DNA from: Pseudisothecium myosuroides
Taxonomy: Eukaryota; Streptophyta; Bryopsida; Hypnales; Lembophyllaceae
Direction: 5' to 3'
Length of the DNA: 64,000 nt
Assembly (NCBI GenBank): GCA_951799445.1
Contig: OX637295.1
Location: 13,516,001-13,580,000 of the forward strand
Numbering within the stretch: position 1 is the first letter of the stretch; every line of letters starts with the position of its first letter. The notes below the pieces were generated by a model, which did no database searches, was not told the origin of the DNA, and was given only the letters and a program-made list of their open reading frames with translations. The position numbers and the translations under genes are program-made. Shown in pieces: positions 48,245 to 59,665 of the stretch.

Positions 48245-50668
48245 CATTAGAAGAAAAATCAGGCCTCCGTAAGGCCCCGAGATCCGTCACTTTGTAAAAT
48301 TTCTACAAGCAAGTAGACAAAAATTGACATATTTGAGGTAGATAGTAAGCAACTCGCGTCGGAATTTCTCCAAGAGATTTGGGGCCTCACCTGTGAAAGT
48401 CCCAAAAACCACATACACAAAGAAATGTAGGGTTAGTGAGGTTACACCAGGTGTCTTAAGCCCTCAGATGCATGCTATAGCCTTCACAAGGAAAAACAGA
48501 CAAGAAAACAATGCAAACTATAGCCTCAATCAATCAAAAAACCTGAGTAGTGCTTTGGGAAGAAGCCATGAGACCAGCACAGCAGCAAAAAGAAAGCTTC
48601 ACTGTAAGCTATTCAGTCGTAGAAAGTGAAAATTATCAAAGCTCCAAAATCTCAACCCAACAATCAGTATAGTGTCACAGAAACTCAAGGCGTTCACTGT
48701 GCCATTTGCTTCAGACTCTCACAGCATAGACTTGCATCACGAATTTTGGGAGTAAGTTCGAGGGAGAAGCTCCAAACTCAACTAAGGTAGGAGGTCCATA
48801 AAGCGACCATCTAAGCGCTGAACCTGAATTTTGGGGAGGTAAAACATCTTGAAATATTTTTCAGTAAATTTTCCTTGAAAGACAAGAAGAAATGGCATGT
48901 GGCCCAAGTTGTTTCATATTTTTTGGAGCTTTGTGGAATTAGTTATGAAATTTTGAAGGTGAAAAGCCGTAGGGCTCTAAAAGCGCCCACCTCCTAGAAT
49001 GTACATCATTTGTACATTTTGGTAAATTGAAAAAAGCAAAATGTACCTCTGTGTCCTGTTCGGTTCAAAATGCCATGTCGAAGTTTGAGCCTCCTACCTT
49101 ACTGTGTTCCCAGCCAGAGTGTTCTACAAGGATCCGTTCATTTCAAAGTGGATGCTAATTAATTCCCGCTTAACAGCTGGGTATGGCAAAATCAAGGCTG
49201 CCCTCAAAAGCATTAAACACGTAATCCCGTATGTAGTCAGTATAAACCACCTGTTTAACCCCTAAACGTCTGGATTCATCTCCAAAATTGACGATTTGAG
49301 AAATACCATTATAAACTACAATTTGGAAGAATATTTTGGAATTGGTATACAAATGAAAGCTCTAGATTTTGATTTTTAAATTCTATCCGTACGGTTAGAT
49401 CTACTAATGCTATCACCAATCTTTTTCTATAAATTTTGAAAAGAAAATTTCAGAATTCCTTCTAAATTCAATTACAAGTAAAATATTATCATTTTTTGAG
49501 TAACACTTATTGGAATGGATTTGAAATAAGGTTCTCTTCATATGGTGATTTTTTGAAATTTTTGTGACCTTTACATCTTTGACCTCATTTTTGCACATCT
49601 AGTTTTGAACTAAAGTCAATGCAAATTGACCACTTGACATACTTCCACATTTGTAATTTTAGAAATGTATATATTCTAGTAACACCAAATCCAACCGATG
49701 GATAGGACAACAACTTGATAAAGTATCACCAAAAATTAGGATGACTTTCATCCAAGCAGGAATGAGACAGAAACAAGGATCTGAATCTGTTCATCGTCCA
49801 GAAAATGGACGTCGGAGCGCTCCAGGGTTAACTGTATCCAAAGCCTCTAGCCCTCCACCAAAGCAGTTAGTTGAATGAGCTGAATGAAATTAAAATTCAA
49901 TAATTTGGGCTGAGTGTACTATTTTAGCAAATTAGATCACATTTAGTACTTTAAGTAACATCAGCCACCTATTCTGGTTAATTAGATGTCTGTAAAGCAG
50001 TTCACTAAGCAATACAGACCTTTGGCCTTCCACATAATCGCTCCTAATTAGTGAGCTGGAGGATCTAAATCATTTTTGATCCACAATTAGTGACTTACTG
50101 ATTTAATTTAGGCTATTGCAACCAATGCCTACAATGAGTTAGTCAAATCACCCTTATATTTAGGTAATTCACTACGGGAAATAATTAGCATATTACATAA
50201 GATGTCAATATGTCACATCCTATAGATATATTATTTGTCTTCCCAAATGACAATATGTGTGAACATGGAGCTAGAAGGGAACAATTCCTTCATCAAAAAA
50301 TTATATAGGTCACTTTGTCTCTATATATGTATGCAATAGGGATAATTTCAAAATCAAACCCCTACCATGGCATATCTACCCTTCAAAAGTAGATGGGACT
50401 TTAGAATCCATCAACTTTCATTAACTACTTTGCTAATATATTTACTAGATTCTAGAAATAAAATCCTTGTCATAAGTCATGTGCCTTGAACTAGGAATAG
50501 GAATCTAGAAAAAAGAAAAAAGAAAAAAAAAGAAAAAATCCTGCTGACTGCTGCAGATTGCTGTTGACTGTTGCAGTCTGAAAATTTCAGCTGATTTGGG
50601 CAGATTTGGATTGATTTTAGTTTAACAAAGGGAAGGGGCCTTTTGGAGGCCTCATTTCTCTTCTAATG
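48245..50668. mobile_element. Long CATTAG-group element G4 (2.4 kb) with nested MITE
   Basis: The left end CATTAGAAGAAAAATCAGGC and the reversed right end CATTAGAAGAGAAATGAGGC match at 30 of 34 bases over 48245-48278 and 50635-50668, including CCTCC..AAGGCCCC. The MITE at 49259-49827 lies inside. The interior at 48.3-49.1 kb is moderately GC-rich with a small open frame (48393-48629) of unknown nature. It would be the longest group G member. The alternative is two unrelated solo ends that happen to face each other. Confidence 0.55.
49259..49827 (+). mobile_element. MITE-like element D2 (TTAA group, subfamily D)
   Basis: A 569-bp element flanked by TTAA (49255-49258 and 49828-49831), near-identical to D1 at 15988-16556. 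The right end is CGGAGCGCTCCAGGG. Same orientation as D1. Confidence 0.85.
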
Positions 50669-51029
50669 TCTTTTCATAATATTTTAAGGTCTTTGATTTC
50701 AAATAACATATGAATTCAAAATTCTCAAATTTTATCATGTACAAGAAATGATTTTAACCTAATATATTTTTTACAAGGTAAAAGAATTGGAATGACTCCA
50801 CTAATCCACTATTACCATAAATATTGGGGTTATTGTTAACATTGACGCTCAAAAAAACTAGGAGCTATGCTACAAGAGGCTCTATTCCTACAACATTGAC
50901 TTGTCTTTGTAATAAAATAGCTTCTATCCATGCAAAGTTTTATTTCCTACAATGTAAAGCCAATAAAAAAATGCCTCCAACGATTATTACTTGTACTTTT
51001 CATTTCACAATTGAAACAATTAGCTATAA
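49832..51029. other. AT-rich spacer (partly within G4)
   Basis: No gene seen. A/G-rich run near 50510-50540 and CTG-type triplets (GACTGCTGCAGATTGCTG) near 50545-50580. Confidence 0.4.
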
Positions 51030-51033
51030 TTAA

Positions 51034-51962
51034 ACCCTAAAGGACCGTTGTCCCTTGGGGGGCAAATGGGATTTTGGGCAAGTACCTATGGGCTGAATTT
51101 TTGTTGTGATTTTGTGAAACTTTTTTTGAAGATAGAAAAATTGTTAAGCTTTGTAAATGTATATAATTTTTTTCACAATCGGTGCTTGGGAACAATAGTT
51201 ATGACCAAATAAGCTCAAAATAGGGGGACGGGGGGGCAACCCGTGTAGCAAAAAAAAAAATTGCAAAAATTTGAATTTTAAATTTTATTTTTATTTTTTA
51301 TAGATTATATTTTTTTCTATTTGGAAATCTTTGATTCATTTCATTTGGATTTGTTATAAAAAAATTACAAACATTCTTGTTTTTCGAGCAGTTAGAACAT
51401 CTTCTTGAAAAAAATAACTTGTAGGATTCATTTCTGAATGCAATTTTTCGAATTTTTCAAAAAAGAATTTCATGGTTTGGTTAACTTTCTAGAACAATCT
51501 CACCATTGGAATTAGTGCATTTTAATTCCATCTAAAATATATGAATATTTTAGATTTTCCTTCTATCTTGTACCTACTTTTACTTACCAATTTTCTTAAG
51601 AATGATAATTAAGTTTTTTTGAATTTTTTTTTCTAGACCCTTAACTCAATTCTCCACTATAAAGATTTAAAGCTCAAAATCTATAGAGCAAAACTTTTTA
51701 AGTTAAAAATGTTTAAAGTCAGAAAATCTGGTCTCGCAATGTACTGAAAAATTTGTTTTCTTCACTTTAAATGCAAATATTATTTTGTAATTTTTGTGGT
51801 CAATAATTCTAAATTTTTTTCACACATTCTTATACTAGTTAGATGTAAGATCCTATAGTTAGATGTGCAAAAGAATTTTTTTTCAATTTTTTTTACTCTT
51901 TGCTATAGAAATGGTAGTTTTGAGTGTTTTTGGGCAGAAAAAAGGCCTTGGGCTTTTAGGAG
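51034..51962 (-). mobile_element. MITE-like element A4 (TTAA group, subfamily A, reverse orientation)
   Basis: A 929-bp element, ACCCTAAAGGACCG...GGCTTTTAGGAG, flanked by TTAA (51030-51033 and 51963-51966). Interior matches A1-A3 when reverse-complemented. Confidence 0.85.
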
Positions 51963-51966
51963 TTAA

Positions 51967-54900
51967 TGTGAGAGATTGTGTCTTAGTAAGGTAGCTATTC
52001 TATACAAATGAAGAATACAAAAACTCCCAATAATTTAGAAAACAAAAGTGGGTCACCCAATCAAACCCCTTCCCACTTGCAGGTATTAAACAATGAAAAA
52101 TGATATTTTCCACTAATATATATTACTACATAATTCAATTTCTATTTTGGCTACCACGCTAGTAAGATTTATTATTACACTAAAACCATAGGTTACATAA
52201 TAATATCCTTGGTGTTATATAATTCACAAAAATCTTCAGTATGAAGATCCCATGATTTAGAATAAGAACTATGGAATAAATGCATAATTAGTCAAATAAT
52301 ATAGCACTTGCAAATTTTTTTGGCATAGGTGACATTAGTTATATGTACATGTTATCCCATGGACATGTATTATGAAGCACTCTTGACTTTATTGCTTGGA
52401 TGTGAACACAATATTATATCGCTTCAACTCCAATGTTGAATCATGGTTGCTTAAGTAGTCATGTCTAAACACATTCAAGCTTTCCTACAAGGTGAAAACA
52501 CCTAAAACCATCCATTTAAGCAATTCAGCATAGTTGGAGTTTTTTCTAGAAAAAATATTTTTGTAGTATTAGCAATTGAAAATCATGAATTTTGAAAAAA
52601 GAATAGAATTTTTAGACAAAGCATCGAATTTCTATAAATTTTCAAAGTATTACTCCCTCAGGCACCCTACACCGTACTCTAGTAAAACTACCTTTGTTAT
52701 GATACTAAAGTCTAAAAAAATCAATAGCCCACTAACCACAATTAATGATTTAATGGTACTTTTGGGGGACACTATAATGGACTTCTATTGTACAAGACTA
52801 GGTACATGGATGGGAATGGGTGCATCTTACTTAGTATCTAACGTAGTTTACTCTAAAACTAACCGCCTTCTTGAAATCAATCCTATAAAAAGCAGATGAA
52901 GTGGTTCATAAATGGACCACTTGAGCCATTGATTGAATCGAGAAAAAAACATTCTTTATTGCAAGAGTCAATCATTGGCCTTGATTCCCTCAAATCACTT
53001 AAGAAGTTGCAAGTGGACGCATTTTGGGAGACCTAGGGTCATAAATAGGTGCTTGTCATAGAAATCTTTGAAAATTCATAACCAATTCAAAAATACTTCA
53101 AAAAATATGAAACCACTTGTGTTACGTTTTGCATCTATTTTTCTTTCACTAAAAATTGAGCTAAAAATATTTATGTTCATGCAAACCTTTGAAAAAAGCA
53201 GACCAGCCCTTAAATGGTCGCTTTTAGAGCAGACAACCTTAGCACTTTTGCGTACGGTTACACTCTTTTTTCACCCGGTACCAAGTGTCAAGAGGGCTCA
53301 AGCAGTGACTCGACTCCTCCTATTGCAAAGCCTCCTCCCCTCGAGTTCCGAGGCAATACAGTTCAATGTGTTCCCAATAAAAGAAAAAAGAAAAAGAAGA
53401 GCCCTCTATCAATGGAAATTGTCCATGTGTTTCAAAAAAGAAAAAGAAAAGAAAACGAAAAGAAGCCCAAAGAGCAACAAGTGAGGGGCGGGTCCCCTGG
53501 TATGTCGGCAGCAGATGCGGCACAGGCTTTGCTTGAAAGCTCTAGAAAGAGCAAACGACCTTCGCGGCAACCAACCACCTCCGAAACATTCACACTCGCA
53601 CTACTACTGTTGCACACTCGCTCTGGCCACGAATCTCGCACACTCCTCTTTCTCAGCATTTCCTTCGCTTCTCACAAGCTGCTTGTTGCCTGCTTCACAA
53701 TTACAATTTCACTCCAGCCAGTTGTCTACAACACCCTTCTTCCAACTCTTGTGCAATTTGCTTTCTTTTGATATATAAAACTGAAGAAAGGCGGTGGGTG
53801 TGGGTCTTTTAAGTTATTGCAAACTCCATCTGCATTTACTCCTCTGCTTTCACTCTGTCCTTTGCTTGATTCGTGTCTTGTGTGACGGTGGTTGAGGATT
53901 CTACGAATTTTTGTTCGGTTACGAGTGAGAAAGTTAGTCTCTTTTTGAATTTTGTTTTCGTGATTTTCTTGCTTCTAATTGAAGATTACGTGGAGACCTA
54001 AGAATGCAAGCCCCGTAACACACAATTGGGAGATGTCTCTCTCTTGGGATTGGCGAAGAGGAGTGGTGCTGCCGAAGATTTGGTCGCTGGGGCTGTGGAG
54101 CTGTCTCATAATTATGTGAGTATTTGTTTTTGGCTCTCTACTTGTGATTGTAGTTGGCAGATGCTTCAGAAGTATGGAAAGGGTGAGAGGAGGTGATGTA
54201 CTTTGCAATGTTCATCAAGGAAATTTCAGCTCTTGAGTTTTTGTTGTATTGCGAATAGGTTTGGCAAATTATTGCTTTATACCTGTTGAGAGGTTCCGCA
54301 TTTGGGACAAGTGCTGCTCACGAGACCCCACGCCGTGAAGTGTACACTTCTGGTACATCTTCTTTGCAGACTATACACACGGGGGGTCTCATGAGCAGCA
54401 CTCTACCCCCGCATTCCACAGTTCGTTGGCAGATGGGCAGGCTCATAATCTTGAATTGGTTGAGTAATTGAATGATTGAGAAGTATGATTGGGTATTGGG
54501 CAGAACGTAACATTGGAGAGAATCCTTGTTGGGCACCTCTTCGAAAAGAAATCCCAAGGAATTCGTGACTCCTTGTTTTACATAGTTGAGCTCAATTTTG
54601 AACAATTGACTGCTCATTGTCTTCACACGTGAGAATATACGGTTTAATTTAGCTTGTTTTGTTTTGACATGGAACAACTTCTCTCTTATTAATAATAAGG
54701 TAACAACACCTAAATGTGTACAATTAAGGCCTATTATTGAACTGTAAAAGGTTTTGTTGGGTCTTGTTGATAGTCACATGTATGAAAGCTTTACATTTTA
54801 GGTAAGAATCAAGATGGGATGGTTTTGCAAACAAGTCACAATTCGGATCAGTTACCTTAATTCTTTCTTTGTAGGCAAACTGTGTCGTGACATTACTACT

Positions 54901-55371
54901 CAAGAATGTCATGGGGCACTGGGTACTTAAAACAATGTTGAAACAATGTTTCGATTCCATCCAAAGCGCAGCACCTTCAATGTAGCATCGCGGGTTACAA
55001 TCAATGCTTTTGTTGCATCTTGTACCCAAACATCTAAGTCATCAGCATGACCCATGTTCTGTGACCTTGATGCAGGTTAACGATTGCCATCTTTCAACAA
55101 ATATTATTAAGCTGACCAGCTTGGAAACAATGGAACCGCATTTGATTGAGCAAGTCCGCTGTAAGTGTCAAGTGCATCAAATTTTTCTCAATTTCACATT
55201 TATAGAACAGGAATTCGACAAATTGTCTTCAAATTCTTTTCCAAAAACAGGGTACTATTTGATTTACGAATATCTTCGGTTTGTTAATGTTGGACGTTAC
55301 CGATTTGCACAAGACTTTGTTTTGTGGAATGCAATTGTGTGATTATGGAGGGTATTTTTTGATGTCCACAG
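51967..55371. other. Upstream region of lipase gene; candidate 5' exons
   Basis: 51967-53050 is AT-rich without recognised genes; an open frame at 52576-52899 has no motif. From 53200 to 54200 the sequence is less AT-rich; the frame 53214-53771 is Lys/Arg-rich (NKRKKKKKS, FQKRKRKEN) and unassigned. A short ATG exon at 54033-54115 (MSLSWDWRRG...) and exon-like segments 55076-55160 and from 55251, each with good acceptors and matching phase, may be 5' exons of the lipase, but the junction into 55372 could not be settled. Confidence 0.4.
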
Positions 55372-58300
55372 GCCAAAAATGTGGAGGAAGGCATTCAGGA
55401 AAATGTCGTATAGACAAAGTCATTGCAGCCTTGTCAGAAAGTTTGAGTCAGGTTTCACATGGAGCAACCAGATGGAGTATCTCGGATACAACGGCAGGCC
55501 TTTTTAAACTCTACCAGCGCCATACTAGGGAGGGTGTATCTGACTCTATCAAGGGCGTTGTAGTCCGAGATCGGTAGACCTACAAATCAACCTAACACTG
55601 GAACAGAATTTCTTGATGCTAATTGTAGCTTTGCTTTTGATCTTCAGTTGCTATCTTTATGGTAGTTTGGTGTCTCTACAGCAAGATGAAAGACTAAGCA
55701 GTGGTTCAAAAAATGTAGAAAGTTTAGTCTTCAATGAAACGACATCTGCTCGATAAAAGAAATTTTAGAATGTTGGGGCCCATCATCCAAAGAATGCATG
55801 TCTTTCTTATGCTCAATAGAATTATGACATATAGTCGTAGAAAATAGTGGCACTGTAAGTTTATAAAATTAGGTGTTTCAATCAGTGAGGATTTTACTGA
55901 AGAGTTTATTGAGGATTATGTGGAGAAACTAATTTATATGAAATTATTGTATTCTATTTGGGGTAGGGACACTTGCAATTAGCCGCTTGTTTAAGATTCG
56001 TTTTAGTTAATCTTGGTTTTTGACTTTGAAATGCACTAAATTGAATGCAGAGCTGAATTGAGAGAGATGCTAGAATGGCTCCGTTGGTCAACAGCTGCAT
56101 ACGAGAAAGACAGATCTACCCTTCTTATTTCGATGCAGGTGCGAATTATGTGTTTTTCTTGTTTACGAGACTGAGCTTTCTTTGTCAATGTAGTTTTAAT
56201 TTGACTAAGATACTTCATACTTTGAGAATGTGTAAATTCCCGAGTTCAATAGCTCTGAGCGTGCACTCGTTAGCAGAAAACCCGCAGAGGTAGTATAGAA
56301 AACTTAGCTGCCTGAAACTCTACCATTTAAAATAGTTTCTTACATGAACTTTATCTGTTGTAACACAACTAAGTTTTCTAAAGTATTTCTGGGGTTGAGT
56401 TTTCTACTTTGGTTTTGCATTTTAGATACCAACCACGGTAGAGTATTTCTGGGATTGAGTTTTCTACTTTGGTTTTCATTTTAGATACCAACCATGGTTG
56501 AGTATTTTAAACTACCGTATTGATATATACTTTTTTATTGACAATTTCCTTGCTTGTTATAGACATCTTGGAGGTTAGAGATTGAAGAACATAAGAGCCG
56601 TTGTGAGCATTATGTGTATCAGAGTCTGATCCTTTGTTTTTGTGGTTCAATTTATTTAGTTACGAGATCGAGATGTGGCGCGGATGGTTGTAGAGTCAGC
56701 CTTCAACAAACCTGCCTACTTCATTGCTGTATATCATGTAAAAAAATATGTAGTCATGAGCATTCGTGGGACGTACAACACCACTGACATATTGACTGAT
56801 TTGAATCCCCACAACGAGCCTTATCAACAAGGGTAAGTGATCACTATTGTTTAACGGTCAATAGACCTGTTAGAAAATTGAGACTAAAGTCGCTCTTTCC
56901 TCGCATTGTTGACCGTCCGCCATCCGATTTTTCTCCATGCCTCTAATTATTTTAAATTAATTTCTCTTTGTGTTTAGGAATGCCCACTCGGGAATGCTTG
57001 GAGCAGCAAAGTGGCTTTTGGAAAAGGAAGGGCCTTTACTGAAGAGGCTCCTTGCAGAGAATCCGGTGCGTTTGTATCGCGGGCCTTGCTTTGAAATCTG
57101 GACCTATAAAACAAAAGATTTGGTGCCAACTTTGAGTCAAATGTCATGAACTCTTGCTTGTCAGGTTGTGTTTTAGTCAGCAGGCATCAATGTTTTCTCT
57201 TCTGGTTACTAAAAGTTGGTGTCACCTGCTTAATAATTTGGTGGCATGTGCTATGGATGGCTAGAAAAAAAATAGTGGTAGGCACTACAACCTTTTTCAG
57301 ACTTAAAATGTCCCATTATAACAATATTAATAATGATAATAGTAGAATGGCAAATATGTTCACAACTTTACTTTTGTGTACACTTGAAAGGGAAGTTATT
57401 TGAAAGGGATCTGGGAAAATTACTTGACATCTGTATTGGATTTCAAAAGGGACCGAAGTTGTATTGATAAAGAATGTTATGGAGTACGCAATATATTGTA
57501 TTTCCAGAGCTGATTATCAAATTGTTTGTATGTTCAACAGGGCTACATGCTAGCTCTAACAGGGCATTCCTTAGGAGGTGCTGTTGCCGCTCTATTGGCG
57601 ATGATGATTCATTCAACTTCATGGTCATGGTTTTTCAAAACATCACTAGGGATCCTACCTTCCCATATCACATGTTGGGGTTATGGTTGCGCTCCCTGTG
57701 TCGATCGAAGTCTAGCTGAGACTACAAAGTACTACATCCGCAACGTCGTTCTACAGGTTTTCTCAAGTGACCTATTATATATCGTCTCAAAAGTCCCTCC
57801 TTACTGATTTTCATTTTTTTCAATAAAAATCCTATTGAATTATCAATTAATCGACTCTGTCATTTTAGTACTTAAAATGACAATAAAGGAACCTTGAAAT
57901 GACACTGATATTGTGTCATCTCAGTTCTTACCCTTCAACCAACTTAATAGTTGATAGCAAGTGTAGAGGGACTTTTGTGATGATGTAGATTGAAGCATGT
58001 TTGATTGAACATACCTGCTGCACCTGTTGGTAAGTGGGAACATGGAATTGGACGGCTTGTCTAAGTGTTTTTTTTTGGCAGGATGACGTAGTGCCACGAT
58101 TGAACCCAGCAGCCATTGAGGCTTTACGTGATGAGATTCAAGACACGAACTTGTAAATATTTAATCCTAAACGATTTCATTTTTTTTAGCAGTTTTGAGT
58201 AGGGTCTATGGAGACTTTCATGTTTTCTATTTTATTTATTTGTTGATCAGAACATGTAATGTTCTTCTCTGATACTATTGATATTAAATTTGGCCCCATC

Positions 58301-59665
58301 TGAATTATAGTTTTCACAATACAGTACATCGCATTGGTCATTTCAAAACCATAATCCTAGTTTTTTAGCAGGTCTCATGCACCTACTAGCGCTTGAAAAG
58401 TTTGATACTTATCTTCTGGGCGCTTTGGGATCAGAAATTAACTACATTTCCCATTTGTTTTACATGAATTCAGTATTTTCTGTCTGTATGTGACATAAGT
58501 TAGCTCTTTAATCTTTCCCCAAAGACATGGACTGATTGTGTGGATTGTGTCTATCTTTTTCAGATTGGACGGAAAAGCAAAAAAGGTGATGGACACACTT
58601 GAGCAGCTCAAATTGAGTAACGTTATGAGATTTGCGAGCGAAGTGGGAGCCTCCGTGTTCCAAAAACTACAAGAAGCACGTGTGCAGCATGGATGTCCTT
58701 TTCTGGGGAGCTCCAATTCAAACAAGTGTAAGACTTTCCACTCTCTATTCAAACTTAGTAACGATACCTTTAAAGGACCACGATGCCCAAATTGGACCTC
58801 GTGATTGATTTAGCATTTTGAGTCGGTCAGATGGGAATTTTTTTCTGTTCCATTTCTTTTCTTTTCTCATCAACGCCTGCAATGTTCTTCGCTGATTCTA
58901 GTGATACGAATCTTGACCCCATTTGAATTATATATTCACAATATGATGAGTCAAATTGGTCATTTTAGAACTACGAATCCTTGGTCCCCGGTCCTTCCGG
59001 ACCAGGACTAAGGATTCATGCTTGTTACCCGACCAATTTGAGTGATCATATCGAGAAAATATAATTCAAACGGGGTCAAGATTCGTATCACTAGAATCAG
59101 CGAAGAGCATTGCATGCGTTCGTGAGAAAAGAGAAGAAATGGGACACGAGAAAGTTCCCATTTGAGCGACTCAAAACTGCTAAATTAATCACGAGGTCCA
59201 ATTTTGGGCTAAGTGGTTTTAAAGCATGTAACGATCTTAACGTCTGACATCTCTTCTCACTTTTGTGCATCAGTGATCGAGGAAGATAAATCCATTTCCA
59301 ATAGGGATGGCCCAGAGACCGATGCAGGAATAGCTGCCAAAGCTATTATTGCAGTCGCCAAAGGACCAGCAGTCAGTAAGCAAGAGCTCGAGAATCGGCG
59401 TTTGTTTGTTCCAGGGCGCCTCTATCACATCCGAAGGCAGAAACTGAGAAGGGAGGAGCGTATGACTGCCATTCCTGTTCCTGCGAGGCCATTTCAACGG
59501 GGTGAAGAAGCTCCGAGAGGGTCCAAGTTCAAACATTTTGTCATCTGTAGCACAGACCCTTCCTCTCGTTTTGGTAGAATCATCCTGTCTAGCACCCTGC
59601 TCTCTGATCACGGCTGTTTTAACATCCGTGACAGCATTTTGGATGCCATGCAAGCATGTACATAA
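55372..59665 (+). CDS. Class-3 lipase, sn1-diacylglycerol-lipase-like (5' end incomplete)
   Basis: Eight exons with GT-AG borders and consistent phases: 55372-55573, 56051-56138, 56660-56832, 56978-57065, 57541-57756, 58082-58152, 58564-58727 and 59274-59665 (stop TAA). Key parts in order: LFKLYQRHTREG; EMLEWLRWSTAAYEKDRSTL; YVVMSIRGTYNTTDILTDLN (the oxyanion-side IRGT motif of class-3 lipases); AHSGMLGAAKWL; GYMLALTGHSLGGAVAALLA with the nucleophile Ser in GHSLGG; CAPCVDRSLAE; LQDDVVPRLN with the acidic triad residue; FVPGRLYHIRR; and LLSDHGCFNIRDS, where SDH gives the likely catalytic His. Family role: hydrolysis of di- or monoacylglycerols at membranes. All triad elements are present and no stop or shift was found from exon one shown, so the gene is probably functional. 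Amino-terminal exons lie upstream and are uncertain. The last intron contains a foldback MITE. Confidence 0.88.
56383..56502 (+). repeat. 60-bp tandem duplication in lipase intron
   Basis: Two copies of GTATTTCTGGG(G/A)TTGAGTTTT...ATACCAACCA(C/T)GGT, period 60, within the intron between 56138 and 56660, with the start of a third. Confidence 0.85.
58193..58370 (+). repeat. Half copy of foldback element
   Basis: Shares GCAGTTTTGAGT, ATGTTCTTC(T/G)CTGAT, CCCCAT(C/T)TGAATTATA and TTGGTCATTT blocks with one arm of the foldback at 58768-59224. It lies in the preceding lipase intron. Confidence 0.6.
58768..59224. mobile_element. 457-bp foldback MITE in lipase intron
   Basis: Nearly the whole segment is one inverted repeat: the left arm starts CTTTAAAGGACCACGATGCC and contains CCCAAATTGGACCTCGTGAT; the right arm mirrors it (ATCACGAGGTCCAATTTTGG). 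The centre, at about 58996, contains GGTCCCCGGTCC and GGTCCTTCCGGACC palindromes. The arms are about 200 bp each and mostly complementary, so the intron transcript could form a long hairpin. Non-coding. Confidence 0.9.

Noticed and set aside
59213..59273. Upstream part of the open frame that contains the last lipase exon
   Set aside because: It overlaps the foldback element and intron; the acceptor at 59273 gives the correct phase, so these codons are not exonic.
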